A stretch of 64,000 nt of DNA from CALBJU01 sp965247125. GTDB taxonomy: Bacteria; Bacteroidota; Rhodothermia; Rhodothermales; UBA10348. How positions within the stretch are numbered: position 1 is the first letter of the stretch; the number at the start of each line of letters is the position of its first letter. The notes below the pieces were generated by a model that was given only the letters and a program-made list of their open reading frames with translations, was not told the DNA's origin and did no database searches. Positions 1 to 9,680 of this stretch are shown here, one piece after another. The stretch spans positions 1,240,001-1,304,000 of the forward strand of contig CBDFGO010000003.1 of the NCBI GenBank assembly GCA_965247125.1. Reading direction: 5' to 3'. The translations under genes and the position numbers were made by a program.

Positions 1-676
1 GGATTCCTCCATCCCCGTACCACGCATCGCTCACCTGGACGGCTGGAAAGAGAAATGGAAGCGAAGTCGAAGCCATCACATGGTCAGTCGTGAGGTGAGT
101 GTGCAGGCTGATTCTATTAGGCCGCTCCCACCCTTCAATGGCGCCACCCTCCACCCAGGTAACCGTTCTTCCTGTGGAATATTCTGTGCCGACGATCGCG
201 CATGCCCGCAGGCGTCCGCTGTATACGTTCTTCTCAATTCCACTCAGCCTTCCATCCGGCGTGCGCATGATCCTCTTGAGGTATCCTGTCAGGGGCGTGG
301 TATCGACCAGACCTGCACGAGGCAGGAATTCCTGTTCATCACTCTTGGGGGAGCGCAGGAGGCTCATCATCACACTCAGACTCGAAGCAGCCTCGTACAC
401 GTCTTCGGATTCCAGCTCGCTCCAGCACTTTGAGAGATCCGACACAGCATCGTTGTAGTCGTTGGTGTTGTTCGCCATCAGTGCCGCGTTGATGGATCCT
501 GCGGAAACTCCCGTTATGATCTCAATGCAATCCAGCGACATGTGTTCAGCAATGTATTGAAGCACACCCGCCTGATAGGACGCCCTTGCCCCGCCACCGC
601 TCATCACGAGCGCAGCCGTTTTGGGGCGTGCCTGCACACCGATCGATCTCACGAACCTGTCAAATTTGCTCCACAT
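1..676 (-). CDS. Patatin-like phospholipase, C-terminus cut by window edge
   Basis: The reading frame starts at the ATG at 676 and runs off the window start (225 codons visible). It has the patatin signature: a glycine-rich oxyanion loop GGGAR at residues 27-31, the nucleophile elbow GVSAG with Ser58, and the catalytic Asp in DGG around residue 222. Patatins are Ser-Asp dyad lipid acyl hydrolases. No signal peptide is seen before the oxyanion loop, so a cytoplasmic or membrane-associated protein is likely. It is divergent from the metalloenzyme gene at 787, leaving a 110-bp shared upstream region. The family call is firm; the substrate is unknown. Confidence 0.85.
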   Translation of the reverse strand, partial: MWSKFDRFVRSIGVQARPKTAALVMSGGGARASYQAGVLQYIAEHMSLDCIEIITGVSAGSINAALMANNTNDYNDAVSDLSKCWSELESEDVYEAASSLSVMMSLLRSPKSDEQEFLPRAGLVDTTPLTGYLKRIMRTPDGRLSGIEKNVYSGRLRACAIVGTEYSTGRTVTWVEGGAIEGWERPNRISLHTHLTTDHVMASTSLPFLFPAVQVSDAWYGDGGI

Positions 677-786
677 AGGTGTCAAAATGCTGAATTATTT
701 GAGTCCTTTCGGAGTTCTTAACTTCCCCCGCGTTCAGGTCGGGATCAATACATAGTCCATTTTTAATTCGAGTTTTCTAGTCTGAC

Positions 787-1686
787 ATGAAATCCGTTTT
801 CTTTTTCTTTATCGACGGGCTGGGAATCGGACAGGCGGGTGAGAAAAACCCGCTCAGCCTTCTCGCTAAAGGCGGTTTTTCTGAAATGGCCGGCTGCCAA
901 TCATGGACCGAAGAGGATTTTACGTATCGTGCTGATGAAAATTTCTTCAGATCCCCCATCGACGCGCGTCTCGGGATTGAGGGCCTCCCGCAAAGCGGCA
1001 CCGGGCAGGCTACCATTTTTACGGGCATCAACTGCGCCGGGCTGGCAAAACGGCATTACGGCCCATATCCGCACTCCTCCTCGCGTCCTATTCTTGCTAA
1101 ATCAAACCTCTACCATCAGGTTGGCCCCACAACCTCAGCCTTTGCGAATGCGTATCCCAGTCGTTTCTTCGACTACGCTCGGAAAAGGAATCGCTGGTCT
1201 ACCACCACCAGATGTTGTCTCGAAGCAGGGGTAGCAATACGAACCATTGCTGATCTTGAGAACGGAGTCGCGATTGCTGCCGATCTTACTGGGAGTGGTC
1301 TCGCTAATGTCGCCGAGGTCGATCTCACGATAATAACCGAGCGAGAGGCTGCCAGGCGCATCGCAGGTCTTTGCGAAGAGTACCGGCTGGTGGTGTTCGA
1401 ATATTTTCATACGGACAAGGCTGGCCATGCTCAGAACGAGGTTGCGGCTGCACGTTGCTGCGAGTCCATCGATCAATTTCTTTCTGGACTACTCGAATTC
1501 ATGGATTTTGACTCGAATTCTGTTGTGATCAGCAGTGATCATGGAAACATAGAAGATCTGGGCGTGAAAACGCATACCCTCAACGCGGTACCGCTCGTGG
1601 TCCGAGGACCGGCCGCGCGATTTTTCAAGTCGGTGAACAACTTGACTGGAATCGCTGGGGCGATTACTGCTGCAGTTGCATCATGA
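787..1686 (+). CDS. Alkaline-phosphatase-superfamily metalloenzyme
   Basis: This 299-aa protein carries the metal-site motifs of the metalloenzyme (phosphopentomutase / BPG-independent phosphoglycerate mutase) clan. They are FIDGLG (Asp10), SGTGQATIF near 70-78 with the likely Thr nucleophile, HTDKAGH near 208, SSDHGN near 250 and a THT motif near 262. Such enzymes bind two divalent metals and hydrolyse or transfer phosphate or sulfate groups. It is shorter than true phosphoglycerate mutase (about 510 aa) and phosphopentomutase (about 390 aa), so the substrate is not assigned. No clear Shine-Dalgarno precedes the ATG, as is common in Bacteroidota-like genomes. Its stop overlaps the convergent S46 peptidase stop by 6 bp. 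Confidence 0.8.
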   Translation: MKSVFFFFIDGLGIGQAGEKNPLSLLAKGGFSEMAGCQSWTEEDFTYRADENFFRSPIDARLGIEGLPQSGTGQATIFTGINCAGLAKRHYGPYPHSSSRPILAKSNLYHQVGPTTSAFANAYPSRFFDYARKRNRWSTTTRCCLEAGVAIRTIADLENGVAIAADLTGSGLANVAEVDLTIITEREAARRIAGLCEEYRLVVFEYFHTDKAGHAQNEVAAARCCESIDQFLSGLLEFMDFDSNSVVISSDHGNIEDLGVKTHTLNAVPLVVRGPAARFFKSVNNLTGIAGAITAAVAS

Positions 1687-3915
1687 ATCCAGCTCCTCTT
1701 CGCTCTCAACATAGATACCATCGAGGATCTCGGACACGAGCCGGTCTGCATCGTACACTGTTCGTAGAACATCAATAATTGCTCTGACGTCGACTGATAT
1801 GGCGCGCGCGCGCGCGTCGGAATAGACAAATTCGTTGGCATGCGCCTCTGAATTGCTATCGAATATCAAACCAACGATCTGAAGATCGGCATTCAGGATA
1901 GCCGATCCCGAATTCCCACTGGCAATATCATTTGTACTTACAAAATTCAGGCGTAAATCAGCAGTGAGCTCTGAACGCTTCTCATCCCAGCTCTCGGGCA
2001 GATCCCATTCCTCCTGCCCCTCTTTCTCGTCCGCGAGGGCAAGCATCTCACCGATCGTCGTGAACGCCGGCTGCTGTCCCGATTGTGAATCGTATCCCAG
2101 AATACGACCGTCTGCAATGCGGAGGCTGAACGTGGCGTCTGGAGCATTTTCGTCGTCGAAAATAGAAAAATGGGCACGTGCGAGCTTGGAAAGGAGCACA
2201 TCTTCACGATCGCTCAACGATCGCAGCTCCGTATCCAGGGTGAAATACAGCGGAGCGATAGCATTGATCAAATCGACCGTTACGTCTTCACTGGCTAGAT
2301 AATTTTCAGACAGAATCTCCCGATACTTGACCGAATCACCTAACGCGGTATGCGTCACTATGGAGTCGGCCAGCTGCTCCGGAGTCAGATTAGTCAAGAT
2401 TCGCTTCATCGTTGGATCCGTCGGACCCAGATAGGTAGCGAGGTCCCTGATACGGCGAGCCATGATCAGCTTCTCCAGTTCATCTGGCCAGTCTCGGATC
2501 TCAAGCGCCTCATCATAGATCTCCCTGAGCGGTTCAGGCTGTAATCCTCGTCTGCTCAAAAGGGAATAAAAATAGCCGTAGACCGCTCGGGTCAGAATAT
2601 GCGAGGATACTGCCGGGCTCAAGAACTGGTAAAACGCCCCGGCTTTCGCCGAAGAGGCCCGTTTGGAGCCCTGCAGCAATGCTATGTCGGAGTGTAGTGA
2701 CCCATGCTCCGCGTTTAACGAGTCGCTCGCCTGAAGGGCATCTCGAAGCTGCTTTTCTTGCGAATAGGTTCTGGATAGTACGCTACCCTGAAGCAGTGCC
2801 ATGTATTGCCCTTCCAGCGATTTCTGGATGTTGCGAGCAGACATGAGATTATTCCTGACGTCGAACGAATCTGCCAGTGCGCGGTGGTCTTCTACAAAAT
2901 CACTCAATACCTCAATTCGATCTTGCATTATCTCAAGGACAGCGGGCAATTCTACGTCGCGCAGGTATTCCAGTTGACTGACAGTTTGACGTCTGGACGT
3001 CGACGCCGGGTTTCCTACCACAAATACCGGATCACCTGCTTCCGCACCATCGGCGCCCCATGCAAAGAAGTCCGCCGTTGCAATCGGGAAACCATTATCC
3101 CAGACTCGAAAGAAGGACAGGTCGATAGTGTGCCGTGGGTACGAAAAGTTGTCGGTGTCACCCCCGAAGTAGCCGATCATCAACTCAGGAGCGAACACGA
3201 GTCGGACGTCTTCATATTTCCTGTACGTGTAGAGTGAGTACCTGCTTCCAGCATGCAGTTCTATAACCTCTGCGTGAAGGCTCGAATCCTGTCGAGAGAG
3301 GGCAATATTGGTGCGCCGCTCGATTGCTTCAGAACGCTTACGTCGTGCCTCTGCCTGTGGGCCTGCACCTGGCACATCGGATGCAGCCTTGAGGATCTCG
3401 TCTGTGACATCCTCCATCTTGATCAGCTGCTCAACGTACAGATCGTCGATCTCTCGCTCATCTCCTGACGCCTGAGCATAAAATCCATTTTTATGCAACC
3501 CCTCTCCATCGCGCTCTGCATCTGAAATCGAAGCTCGAGCACAGTGGTGATTGGTCATCACTAACCCACGCGCGCTTACGAAAGAAGCTGAACAGGAGTC
3601 AGAAAAGCGAAGGGCCCCAAGACGTGCGCGCGAAAACCATGTTGAATCCAGCTCCAATCCATATTCGGATTCGAAATATTCTTCCGGGACATTGTCGAAC
3701 GTCCACATTTTTCCATCATCGAATCGACCCGTTTCAATGACGGTGTACCGATCTGTCTCTTTTAGATCGTCTGTAGGAGAGGTCTCGTCCGTTCGAGGAG
3801 GAGGCGGGATGGGTCTGCCGGTTACCTGGGCTACCTGTCGGGGAGGAGTACACCCGGACAGGCCTGCCAGAAGAACTATCGAGAACACATTCAATCTTCG
3901 AAGTGCACCGTTCAT
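1681..3915 (-). CDS. S46 family dipeptidyl-peptidase, lipoprotein
   Basis: This 744-aa protein belongs to peptidase family S46 (DPP7/DPP11-like), serine exopeptidases that release dipeptides in the periplasm or at the outer membrane. I chose the ATG at 3915 because it opens with a lipoprotein signal (LAGLSGC, Cys22); a longer frame would read back through the tRNA gene. The chymotrypsin-like triad is visible: His in TNHHC near 124, Asp in GGDTDNFSYP, and Ser in the C-terminal SGNSGSAILN motif. The middle is helical, as in the S46 fold. It lies convergent to the metalloenzyme gene and antisense to the tRNA, 43 bp away. Substrate preference (hydrophobic or acidic P1) cannot be read from sequence alone. 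Confidence 0.92.
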   Translation of the reverse strand: MNGALRRLNVFSIVLLAGLSGCTPPRQVAQVTGRPIPPPPRTDETSPTDDLKETDRYTVIETGRFDDGKMWTFDNVPEEYFESEYGLELDSTWFSRARLGALRFSDSCSASFVSARGLVMTNHHCARASISDAERDGEGLHKNGFYAQASGDEREIDDLYVEQLIKMEDVTDEILKAASDVPGAGPQAEARRKRSEAIERRTNIALSRQDSSLHAEVIELHAGSRYSLYTYRKYEDVRLVFAPELMIGYFGGDTDNFSYPRHTIDLSFFRVWDNGFPIATADFFAWGADGAEAGDPVFVVGNPASTSRRQTVSQLEYLRDVELPAVLEIMQDRIEVLSDFVEDHRALADSFDVRNNLMSARNIQKSLEGQYMALLQGSVLSRTYSQEKQLRDALQASDSLNAEHGSLHSDIALLQGSKRASSAKAGAFYQFLSPAVSSHILTRAVYGYFYSLLSRRGLQPEPLREIYDEALEIRDWPDELEKLIMARRIRDLATYLGPTDPTMKRILTNLTPEQLADSIVTHTALGDSVKYREILSENYLASEDVTVDLINAIAPLYFTLDTELRSLSDREDVLLSKLARAHFSIFDDENAPDATFSLRIADGRILGYDSQSGQQPAFTTIGEMLALADEKEGQEEWDLPESWDEKRSELTADLRLNFVSTNDIASGNSGSAILNADLQIVGLIFDSNSEAHANEFVYSDARARAISVDVRAIIDVLRTVYDADRLVSEILDGIYVESEEELDS

Positions 3916-3958
3916 AGTATGGAACTCATTGGGTTTGTTCTGAATACTAGCGCCGCTT

Positions 3959-4041
3959 GCGAGAGTGGCGGAATTGGTAGACGCGCTAGATTTAGGATCT
4001 AGTACCCTAAGGGTGTGGGGGTTCGAGTCCCCCCTCTCGTA
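3959..4041 (+). tRNA. tRNA-Leu, anticodon TAG
   Basis: The 83-nt gene folds as a class II tRNA. The acceptor arm GCGAGAG pairs with CTCTCGT (one G-T at the end) with discriminator A at 4041. The D-arm contains TGGTAGAC, the anticodon loop is ATTTAGGAT with TAG, and the variable arm is long (TACCCTAAGGGTGT). The T-arm is GGGGGTTCGAGTCCCCC. CCA is not encoded. The TAG anticodon reads CUN leucine codons. Confidence 0.96.
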
Positions 4042-4091
4042 CATTGAGAGGCTGGAAATCAACCAGATTTCCGGCTTCACTCATTTAGGTC

Positions 4092-4988
4092 CTAGTTGAT
4101 CATTTGAGAGTAATCTGAAATATGTGCCGGGTCCATCTGTGATAGAGCATCGAATGCCCGTGTAGCTTCCGGAGACCCCTTGAAAACATTTGCGATCTCT
4201 TTGAACTTGGCTGAAAAGAACTGATCCAGGTAATACGCTCGAGTTACTTGATCGCGCAGTGCGGAAAGATTCTGGACAACGTTCAGAAGAACAGCTCTTG
4301 CCGCATCCGCGTCGTTAACGAAATGATCCAGGCATCCATAGTGGTAGTCGAAGTAAGCCGTTCGTAGTACCCGAAAGCGGGGATCCATGATCTGCGAAAT
4401 CAACTCTCCACGGCTCTGACCGCCTGAAAGTGATCCCCAACCCGCGGCTCCGACATTCTGACCCCGCTCGGCTGTACTCCTCGCCTTTTCGAAGTGCACC
4501 TCCCCTCCCTGGTCATCAAAGGTGTCGTAATCATAGCCCAACATGATGTAGGCGTAAAAATTCAGAACAGAAGTGAGAGGGTGATAGCGGTCCGGATCGA
4601 AGATCAACGGCGTGCCTTGTGAATACTCAAATTGCCAGGCATCATCGCTCAATTGCAGCACCGTCGATCTCTGGGCAGAGCCGTAAATAGGGCGTCTTGA
4701 GGCCAAAACGAGGCGAGCCTTGAAGGTAGTCAGTGTCAGGGACTCGGTAAAAACAATACTGAGGGCGCAATCGATCCGCTCTCTCTCCTCGAACCGATCC
4801 TCCGTCCACTGTCGTGTATTCATATACTCCGACACACGCAGCTGTAATTCATCCAGGAACGTAAAATCTGTCCCTGTTAGTGCGCGATAGTTCACTAACA
4901 CGGAGCAGTTGAGCTCCTGAGCTCCCACCGTGCGCGGACCAAGGATCACCGCGAGAAAGAGCAGAAAAACAGAGTAATATTTTGGCAT
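4092..4988 (-). CDS. DUF4835 family protein (PorD-like)
   Basis: The 298-aa product starts at the ATG at 4988, which gives a clear signal peptide (MPKYYSVFLLFLAVILG... ending in AQ) and the usual DUF4835 length. An upstream in-frame extension lacks a signal. The mature part opens with ELNCSVLVNY, followed by the family hallmarks FLDELQ, a W-T-xx-RF-xx-xERI segment and LNFYAYIMLGYDYDTF. DUF4835 proteins occur almost only in Bacteroidota and are often named PorD in type IX secretion annotations; the molecular role is unproved. A 118-bp gap separates it from the divergent gene at 5107. No other type IX component is recognisable here. Confidence 0.85.
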   Translation of the reverse strand: MPKYYSVFLLFLAVILGPRTVGAQELNCSVLVNYRALTGTDFTFLDELQLRVSEYMNTRQWTEDRFEERERIDCALSIVFTESLTLTTFKARLVLASRRPIYGSAQRSTVLQLSDDAWQFEYSQGTPLIFDPDRYHPLTSVLNFYAYIMLGYDYDTFDDQGGEVHFEKARSTAERGQNVGAAGWGSLSGGQSRGELISQIMDPRFRVLRTAYFDYHYGCLDHFVNDADAARAVLLNVVQNLSALRDQVTRAYYLDQFFSAKFKEIANVFKGSPEATRAFDALSQMDPAHISDYSQMIN

Positions 4989-5106
4989 AAAAGGGATTAT
5001 CGAATTTGCTGACACCTGAAGACTTCTCGTGAACCGTACACGGGCGGTTGCGGTTTCCGTCCCCTTGTGTCGATCTCGGTGAATGGAATAATGAATCTGC
5101 TGAATT

Positions 5107-5913
5107 GTGAGCTCGAACGTCTGGTCTGTCTGTATTTGCCTGCTCACTGCCGCTCAGTTCTTGGTAGCCCCGAGTCTGAACGCTCAGCACAGGTCCCTAG
5201 CGCGAATCACATTTGTGACAGAAGGTGAGCACGGAGGCACCAACGATTCGAATCCAGCGATCTGGAACCATGCTGATTCCCTTCGCTTCCACATTGGACT
5301 TTACGTAGAAGCCCCCTATGCCATCCTTGAACTGACTAGTCCCACCGTATCACTTGGCCTGGCAAGCTCCAGAACTGCCTTCTCTGCTTCAGTGAGTTCT
5401 CAATCTGCTGATGCATTATCCGTGCTGGACCTATCACTCGGCCTGAGCCATCGGTATCTGTGGCCGCGGGTGGCGTGGGGAGTTCGTCTTGGAATAGAAA
5501 GGTGGAAACGTGGAGTCTTGAGGACCCGGAGCAGACCGCACTGGAGCGTGGGTGCCATATGGCGTACGAACGACCTGGTTTCATTCGGCTTCACCTCGTC
5601 AAAAAGTGCAGACCTGACGGCCGTCCAGTTTGCGCCCGATCGTCACACTCTTGGGATAATGATTAAACACGGTCCTCGCGTAACAGGTTTTCTCGATCTA
5701 GGTCACGATTCCATCTGGGGTGTTTCAGTTGATCCAGGAATTGCCCTCCAATTGCACAAAAGCATGGTTTTTGTTGCCCGCTGGACGTCCAAGTCCTCCT
5801 CGTTTCAGAGCGCAGTTGTTATCATGACATCAAGTGTGCGAGCATCGATGGGCGCCGCGTGGCACCGTGTACTTGGCATCACTCGCGGAGTAGGCCTGGA
5901 TTTCGGACGATGA
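5107..5913 (+). CDS. Exported beta-barrel-like protein, unknown family
   Basis: This 268-aa protein starts at a GTG and has a typical signal peptide ending near NAQ (residue 27). The rest is rich in alternating polar and hydrophobic segments with frequent Gly, Ser and aromatic positions, as expected for outer-membrane beta strands, and it ends in an aromatic residue plus Arg. I do not recognise a family; it superficially resembles PorP/SprF in size but lacks the usual opening motifs. It is translationally coupled to the next gene: the stop TGA overlaps the following ATG as ATGA. Together the two probably form a small envelope operon divergent from the DUF4835 gene. Confidence 0.7.
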   Translation: MSSNVWSVCICLLTAAQFLVAPSLNAQHRSLARITFVTEGEHGGTNDSNPAIWNHADSLRFHIGLYVEAPYAILELTSPTVSLGLASSRTAFSASVSSQSADALSVLDLSLGLSHRYLWPRVAWGVRLGIERWKRGVLRTRSRPHWSVGAIWRTNDLVSFGFTSSKSADLTAVQFAPDRHTLGIMIKHGPRVTGFLDLGHDSIWGVSVDPGIALQLHKSMVFVARWTSKSSSFQSAVVIMTSSVRASMGAAWHRVLGITRGVGLDFGR

Positions 5914-7661
5914 GCGTGGCCGTTCTGCTCTCAATGATTTTCCTGGCGAGTAATATTCAGAATCAGAACTCAGGACATTACGCGAGACCAGACAGCACTC
6001 TCTTGATTCTGTCGGACAGTGGACAGCCACTCACAGAGGAGGAGCACATGGACCAACCGGAAGAAGAACAATTTCGTTCCTCCGGTGGAGTGTCATACTC
6101 CTATCTACGGCAGCGGGCGTCCTACAGACACAATGATCCTTCACGTCCCGGTTCTCCCCTGGCAAGTGGGCTGGAGCAGGTCACGTATTTGAGGCTTCGT
6201 ATTTCTCCTTCGGTGGAGTCCACATATGCAGGGAAGAAAGATCGCTGGGAGCAATATCGTTGGGATCGAGCGCGAGACTGGAGCGGATATGACATCAATC
6301 GAGCCTCGGTGTCCATTGCTGAGCGGCATGGACGTCTGCTGCTAGGGAATTTTAGAATCAGTCATGGATTCCAGATTGCGTCTGGTTCAGCTCGAAGTGG
6401 ACTCCGCTCGAGGTCAAATCCACTTTCTCAACCTCGAAATCTTCTGCGCCTGTCGACATATGGCGGCATATCGTCGTCGCCGGTAAGAAATGGGGTCGCG
6501 ATGGGTTACTCAGGACGTGTCGAAGTAATTGTGTTTGCCTCAACGACTCGACACGCTGCATCGCTGAGTTCAGGACGAACCGATAAGGGGGTACCTTTTC
6601 ATTCTGTCGGCGATGTGTCCTCAACGTCCGCTTTTCGAACCGAGGCATCCCTGTCCAGAAGACACCGCATCCGCGCCACATCAGTCGGTCTGGGAGCAAT
6701 CTCTAGGTATAAGTTGGGACAGTTAGCTCTCCTGGTCGAGCATCTTCGAGGGGTCGACCGTTCGGACGGTAGCACAATTGGAACGCGAAGTTACCTCAGC
6801 GCCGGATGGTCGATGGACTACAAGCGGCTCCGCATTGTTTCGGAGACGGTGTTGGGAGATCGGGGAGGCATCGACTATCGCTTTTCGACCAGGTTGACCG
6901 ACACCCGTAGTGGCTCTGTTAGATTGGATATCTCCCTGAAACAAGGCTCTGCTGGTTTCTTGTTTGGCCAGGAGGGGAAGTTTAATCGCACATTCGAGGC
7001 GCGCCGAATTGTTGATTTTGGGTGGCAATCGCCCTCCAACCAGAACGGAAAAATTTCGGCTGGTATTATATCTGTGTCCACAGTCGAAAAGGAATACCCG
7101 CTCATTCAAAGACAAGCGACCGCTTTCCTTGTTTACTCCGTTTTGGTTAAAAATGGTCTGGCTCTCCTCTTCAGCACGACTCAGAGGATGGAATCAGCGG
7201 GCGCGAAGCCAACATCAGGCAGCATTCGACACTTCTCTCCCTCGACTCGCTCACAGTCCATTTTCCGAATCAAACTTGATCTCCAGTGTGCAGAGTGGCT
7301 GGATTTAAACGGCAGTTTTCAGATGCTCAAAAAGGCCGAAAACGAAACCAGGTCGGGCTTCACTATGGCGAGCACCTGGGGCTTTGATGCAAGGTTGAGA
7401 TTGTTCAGGATTTCGGCATCAACCGCGGTTGCCTCGGGGTCTGGATCGACTCCCACCGCCTATTTTGGTGAACCGGCCGTCACAGGCGCTTTTCCTGTTG
7501 GACGCCTATCTGGTCAGGGTCGCCGAAGCGCATTCTCGGTAAAAACTGTCGGCAGTTCTCGATTGGTTGTCGAGCTGGCGTATTCCGAGGTGTATTCGAC
7601 CGCCGCCTCGTCTCCTACACGAGGGTTTACGATCCAGACAACACTCCGTGCACGACGCTAG
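5910..7661 (+). CDS. Outer-membrane beta-barrel protein (ComEA-HHH-protein barrel type)
   Basis: I place the start at the ATG at 5910, which overlaps the upstream stop (ATGA) and gives a signal-like N-terminus; 583 aa. From about residue 125 it resembles the barrel that follows helix-hairpin-helix repeats in large Bacteroidota ComEA-type proteins: LLLGNFRISHGFQIASG, then NPLSQPRNLLRLSTYGG, and a run of strand-like segments to the end. The N-terminal HHH DNA-binding repeats of that family are not visible; an acidic stretch (DQPEEEQ) sits there instead. The function is unknown. The 3' end shares CTAG with the convergent M56 gene, so the two stops overlap by 4 bp. Confidence 0.68.
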   Translation: MSVAVLLSMIFLASNIQNQNSGHYARPDSTLLILSDSGQPLTEEEHMDQPEEEQFRSSGGVSYSYLRQRASYRHNDPSRPGSPLASGLEQVTYLRLRISPSVESTYAGKKDRWEQYRWDRARDWSGYDINRASVSIAERHGRLLLGNFRISHGFQIASGSARSGLRSRSNPLSQPRNLLRLSTYGGISSSPVRNGVAMGYSGRVEVIVFASTTRHAASLSSGRTDKGVPFHSVGDVSSTSAFRTEASLSRRHRIRATSVGLGAISRYKLGQLALLVEHLRGVDRSDGSTIGTRSYLSAGWSMDYKRLRIVSETVLGDRGGIDYRFSTRLTDTRSGSVRLDISLKQGSAGFLFGQEGKFNRTFEARRIVDFGWQSPSNQNGKISAGIISVSTVEKEYPLIQRQATAFLVYSVLVKNGLALLFSTTQRMESAGAKPTSGSIRHFSPSTRSQSIFRIKLDLQCAEWLDLNGSFQMLKKAENETRSGFTMASTWGFDARLRLFRISASTAVASGSGSTPTAYFGEPAVTGAFPVGRLSGQGRRSAFSVKTVGSSRLVVELAYSEVYSTAASSPTRGFTIQTTLRARR

Positions 7662-9679
7662 CGGTACCGCGAGAGTCGTCGTAATGCGCGTCGGGCTCGC
7701 CGACTATCCATTGCAGCAAGTGCCTCCTCCGCCTGTTCTGCCTTTTCTGTTCCACGGTATTTAAAAGCGATGTCTTCGAGTTCGTCGACAACCAGTTTTT
7801 CGACCTCGTCCGACAGATCAGACATCTGATCTTCCGTCTGATCAGACAGCTCTGTCCAATCAATTTCGCTCAGGGCATCAGATGTAATTCGTTCGAGCCG
7901 TTTTCCCAGATCATCCCAATCGTAATTGTTGAGTGATCGACTGAGCTCCTCAACTGCATCTTCAGCGACGCGGACCCCGATTTCTGCCAGTTCTGTGACC
8001 AAGTCGTCGAATGTCGACGCGTCGAACTCAAGATCTGCAGAGGACCTGTCGCGCGAGTTATTACGGAAGCTCCTGGAGAAGTACCCTCGCTGTGGGATAC
8101 CGGTGTCAGGACCAATCTCGGCGAAGCCTTTTTCGGCGTCGAATTCCCCCAACGCATAGAATACCTCCTCACGAACATCCATATCGCCTTCGGACTCGTA
8201 CGACGCGAGAAGAGCACTGAACGCCCTGTCCCCACCGATCCGCCCTAGTGCCCACGCCGCAGTTTCCCGCACGTCGCTGGACTGATCGTGTTCAAGCATG
8301 GTTGCGAGCTGAGCTGTTGCCTCTTCCGCTCGTGTGTCACCGAGTATTCGGGCCGCCCTCTCGCGAACAGTTGAATCTTCGTCTTCCAGAGCGCTAACGA
8401 ATGCTCTGGCGAGTCTCATGCGGGTATCGATGTCATCAGAATTGCCCTCTATCGGCAACTCTCGGGACACTTGCGACGAGCCTGGTGATATGGCGGCGGT
8501 CTCGCCGGAGTTCTGCTGCTCTTGCTCCGGGTTCGAGTACATTTCAAGACCCGCAAGCGATTCTGGCGATTCCGGAGATGCGTCCTGCGCTTGAGGCGAG
8601 ACTGCTGCGATGAGACCGACCACAACGATCATACTTGACCACAGCACGACCGGTCGCGGGCCACCCTTTGGTTTTGGAGCACTCGAAAAGTCAGTATTCA
8701 GCACGGTCAGCACTCGTCCCTCCAGTTGTGACGGCCTGGCCATCGATAGCGCCCCATACGGTCTGGCGAGGGTGGATTTGAATGTCAACGCGATGTCAAG
8801 CAAATATTGGGCATAGCCCGTGGCTGGCAAGCCAGACTCAATGACGTACTGGTCGCAGGCGAACTCTCGTTCAGCACGATACTTCTTGGCCGCAAACCAC
8901 ACGAGGGGATTGAACCACTGGACAGCACACACGACTCTGGAGAGGGTCTGTGACACAGTATCCCACCTCTTGATATGCGCATACTCATGAGTCAGTACGC
9001 ACCTTTTCTTCTCGTCAGACCACTGCACAGCATTTTCAGGTAGCATGACAACCGGATTCCATCCTCCCCACGTCATGGGCGATGTACAATCTGGACTCTG
9101 TAAAAGGCGGATGGATCTCGTGATGAAGAACCGGTCTCCAAGCTCCTCTGACAGGTCCGTCCAGGACTCGTCCACAATCGGTGAGGCGCGATTCGCTAGA
9201 AGCCGCACCGCAATCATTCCCGAAAGCATGTGCAGAAGTACAAGAACGAAGCCAGCGAGCCACGCTGAAAAGAGTAGGACCGACAAAGGAATGGCAGCCA
9301 ACGAATACCATGATGAAACGAGCCCGTCGACTACCGGACTTGTGGATACCAAGGTCTGATCGAGGACGACTTCACTCGGGAGAGAACCCGTTTCAGGGTT
9401 AGAAATGGCAACTGGTTCTTGTATCAACGTCTTCTGAATAGCGGTGTCTTCCAGAGCCGGTAGAATCGACAAGTTTGGTAGAAGGAAACTGAGCGCTGGT
9501 AGAATCAAAATCCCCACAAAGCCAGCCAGCCACAAAGAGGATTTCGTGGTGGGTGACCACTTTCGAAGAGCGAAGACCACGGATGCGGAAAACAGCAGCA
9601 CTATCGTGGCCTTTGCTGAATAAATCAGCAACCACCGCAGTTCTACACTCAGATTACCATCAAACATTGTCTCGAGCAT
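7658..9679 (-). CDS. BlaR1/MecR1-type M56 metallopeptidase with HEAT repeats
   Basis: This 673-aa protein has an N-terminal membrane domain with helices near 15-38, 48-70, 125-150 and after the protease. It carries the M56 gluzincin site HEYAH at 231-235 with a downstream Glu in the AEREFACD motif near 270. In BlaR1 this domain is activated by an external sensor and leads to repressor loss. The C-terminal part here is not a penicillin-binding sensor: residues about 410-510 form HEAT-like repeats (VRERAARILGD, VRETAAWALGRIGG, VREEVFYALGEF), followed by an acidic helical tail. The gene follows blaI-like 9681 with 1 bp between them, so the two are one regulatory unit. The ligand is unknown. Confidence 0.88.
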   Translation of the reverse strand: MLETMFDGNLSVELRWLLIYSAKATIVLLFSASVVFALRKWSPTTKSSLWLAGFVGILILPALSFLLPNLSILPALEDTAIQKTLIQEPVAISNPETGSLPSEVVLDQTLVSTSPVVDGLVSSWYSLAAIPLSVLLFSAWLAGFVLVLLHMLSGMIAVRLLANRASPIVDESWTDLSEELGDRFFITRSIRLLQSPDCTSPMTWGGWNPVVMLPENAVQWSDEKKRCVLTHEYAHIKRWDTVSQTLSRVVCAVQWFNPLVWFAAKKYRAEREFACDQYVIESGLPATGYAQYLLDIALTFKSTLARPYGALSMARPSQLEGRVLTVLNTDFSSAPKPKGGPRPVVLWSSMIVVVGLIAAVSPQAQDASPESPESLAGLEMYSNPEQEQQNSGETAAISPGSSQVSRELPIEGNSDDIDTRMRLARAFVSALEDEDSTVRERAARILGDTRAEEATAQLATMLEHDQSSDVRETAAWALGRIGGDRAFSALLASYESEGDMDVREEVFYALGEFDAEKGFAEIGPDTGIPQRGYFSRSFRNNSRDRSSADLEFDASTFDDLVTELAEIGVRVAEDAVEELSRSLNNYDWDDLGKRLERITSDALSEIDWTELSDQTEDQMSDLSDEVEKLVVDELEDIAFKYRGTEKAEQAEEALAAMDSRRARRALRRLSRYR

Positions 9680-9680
9680 A

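Noticed and set aside
3916..4080. Upstream extension of the S46 peptidase frame
   Set aside because: It reads antisense through the tRNA-Leu gene and hides the lipoprotein signal that starts at 3915.
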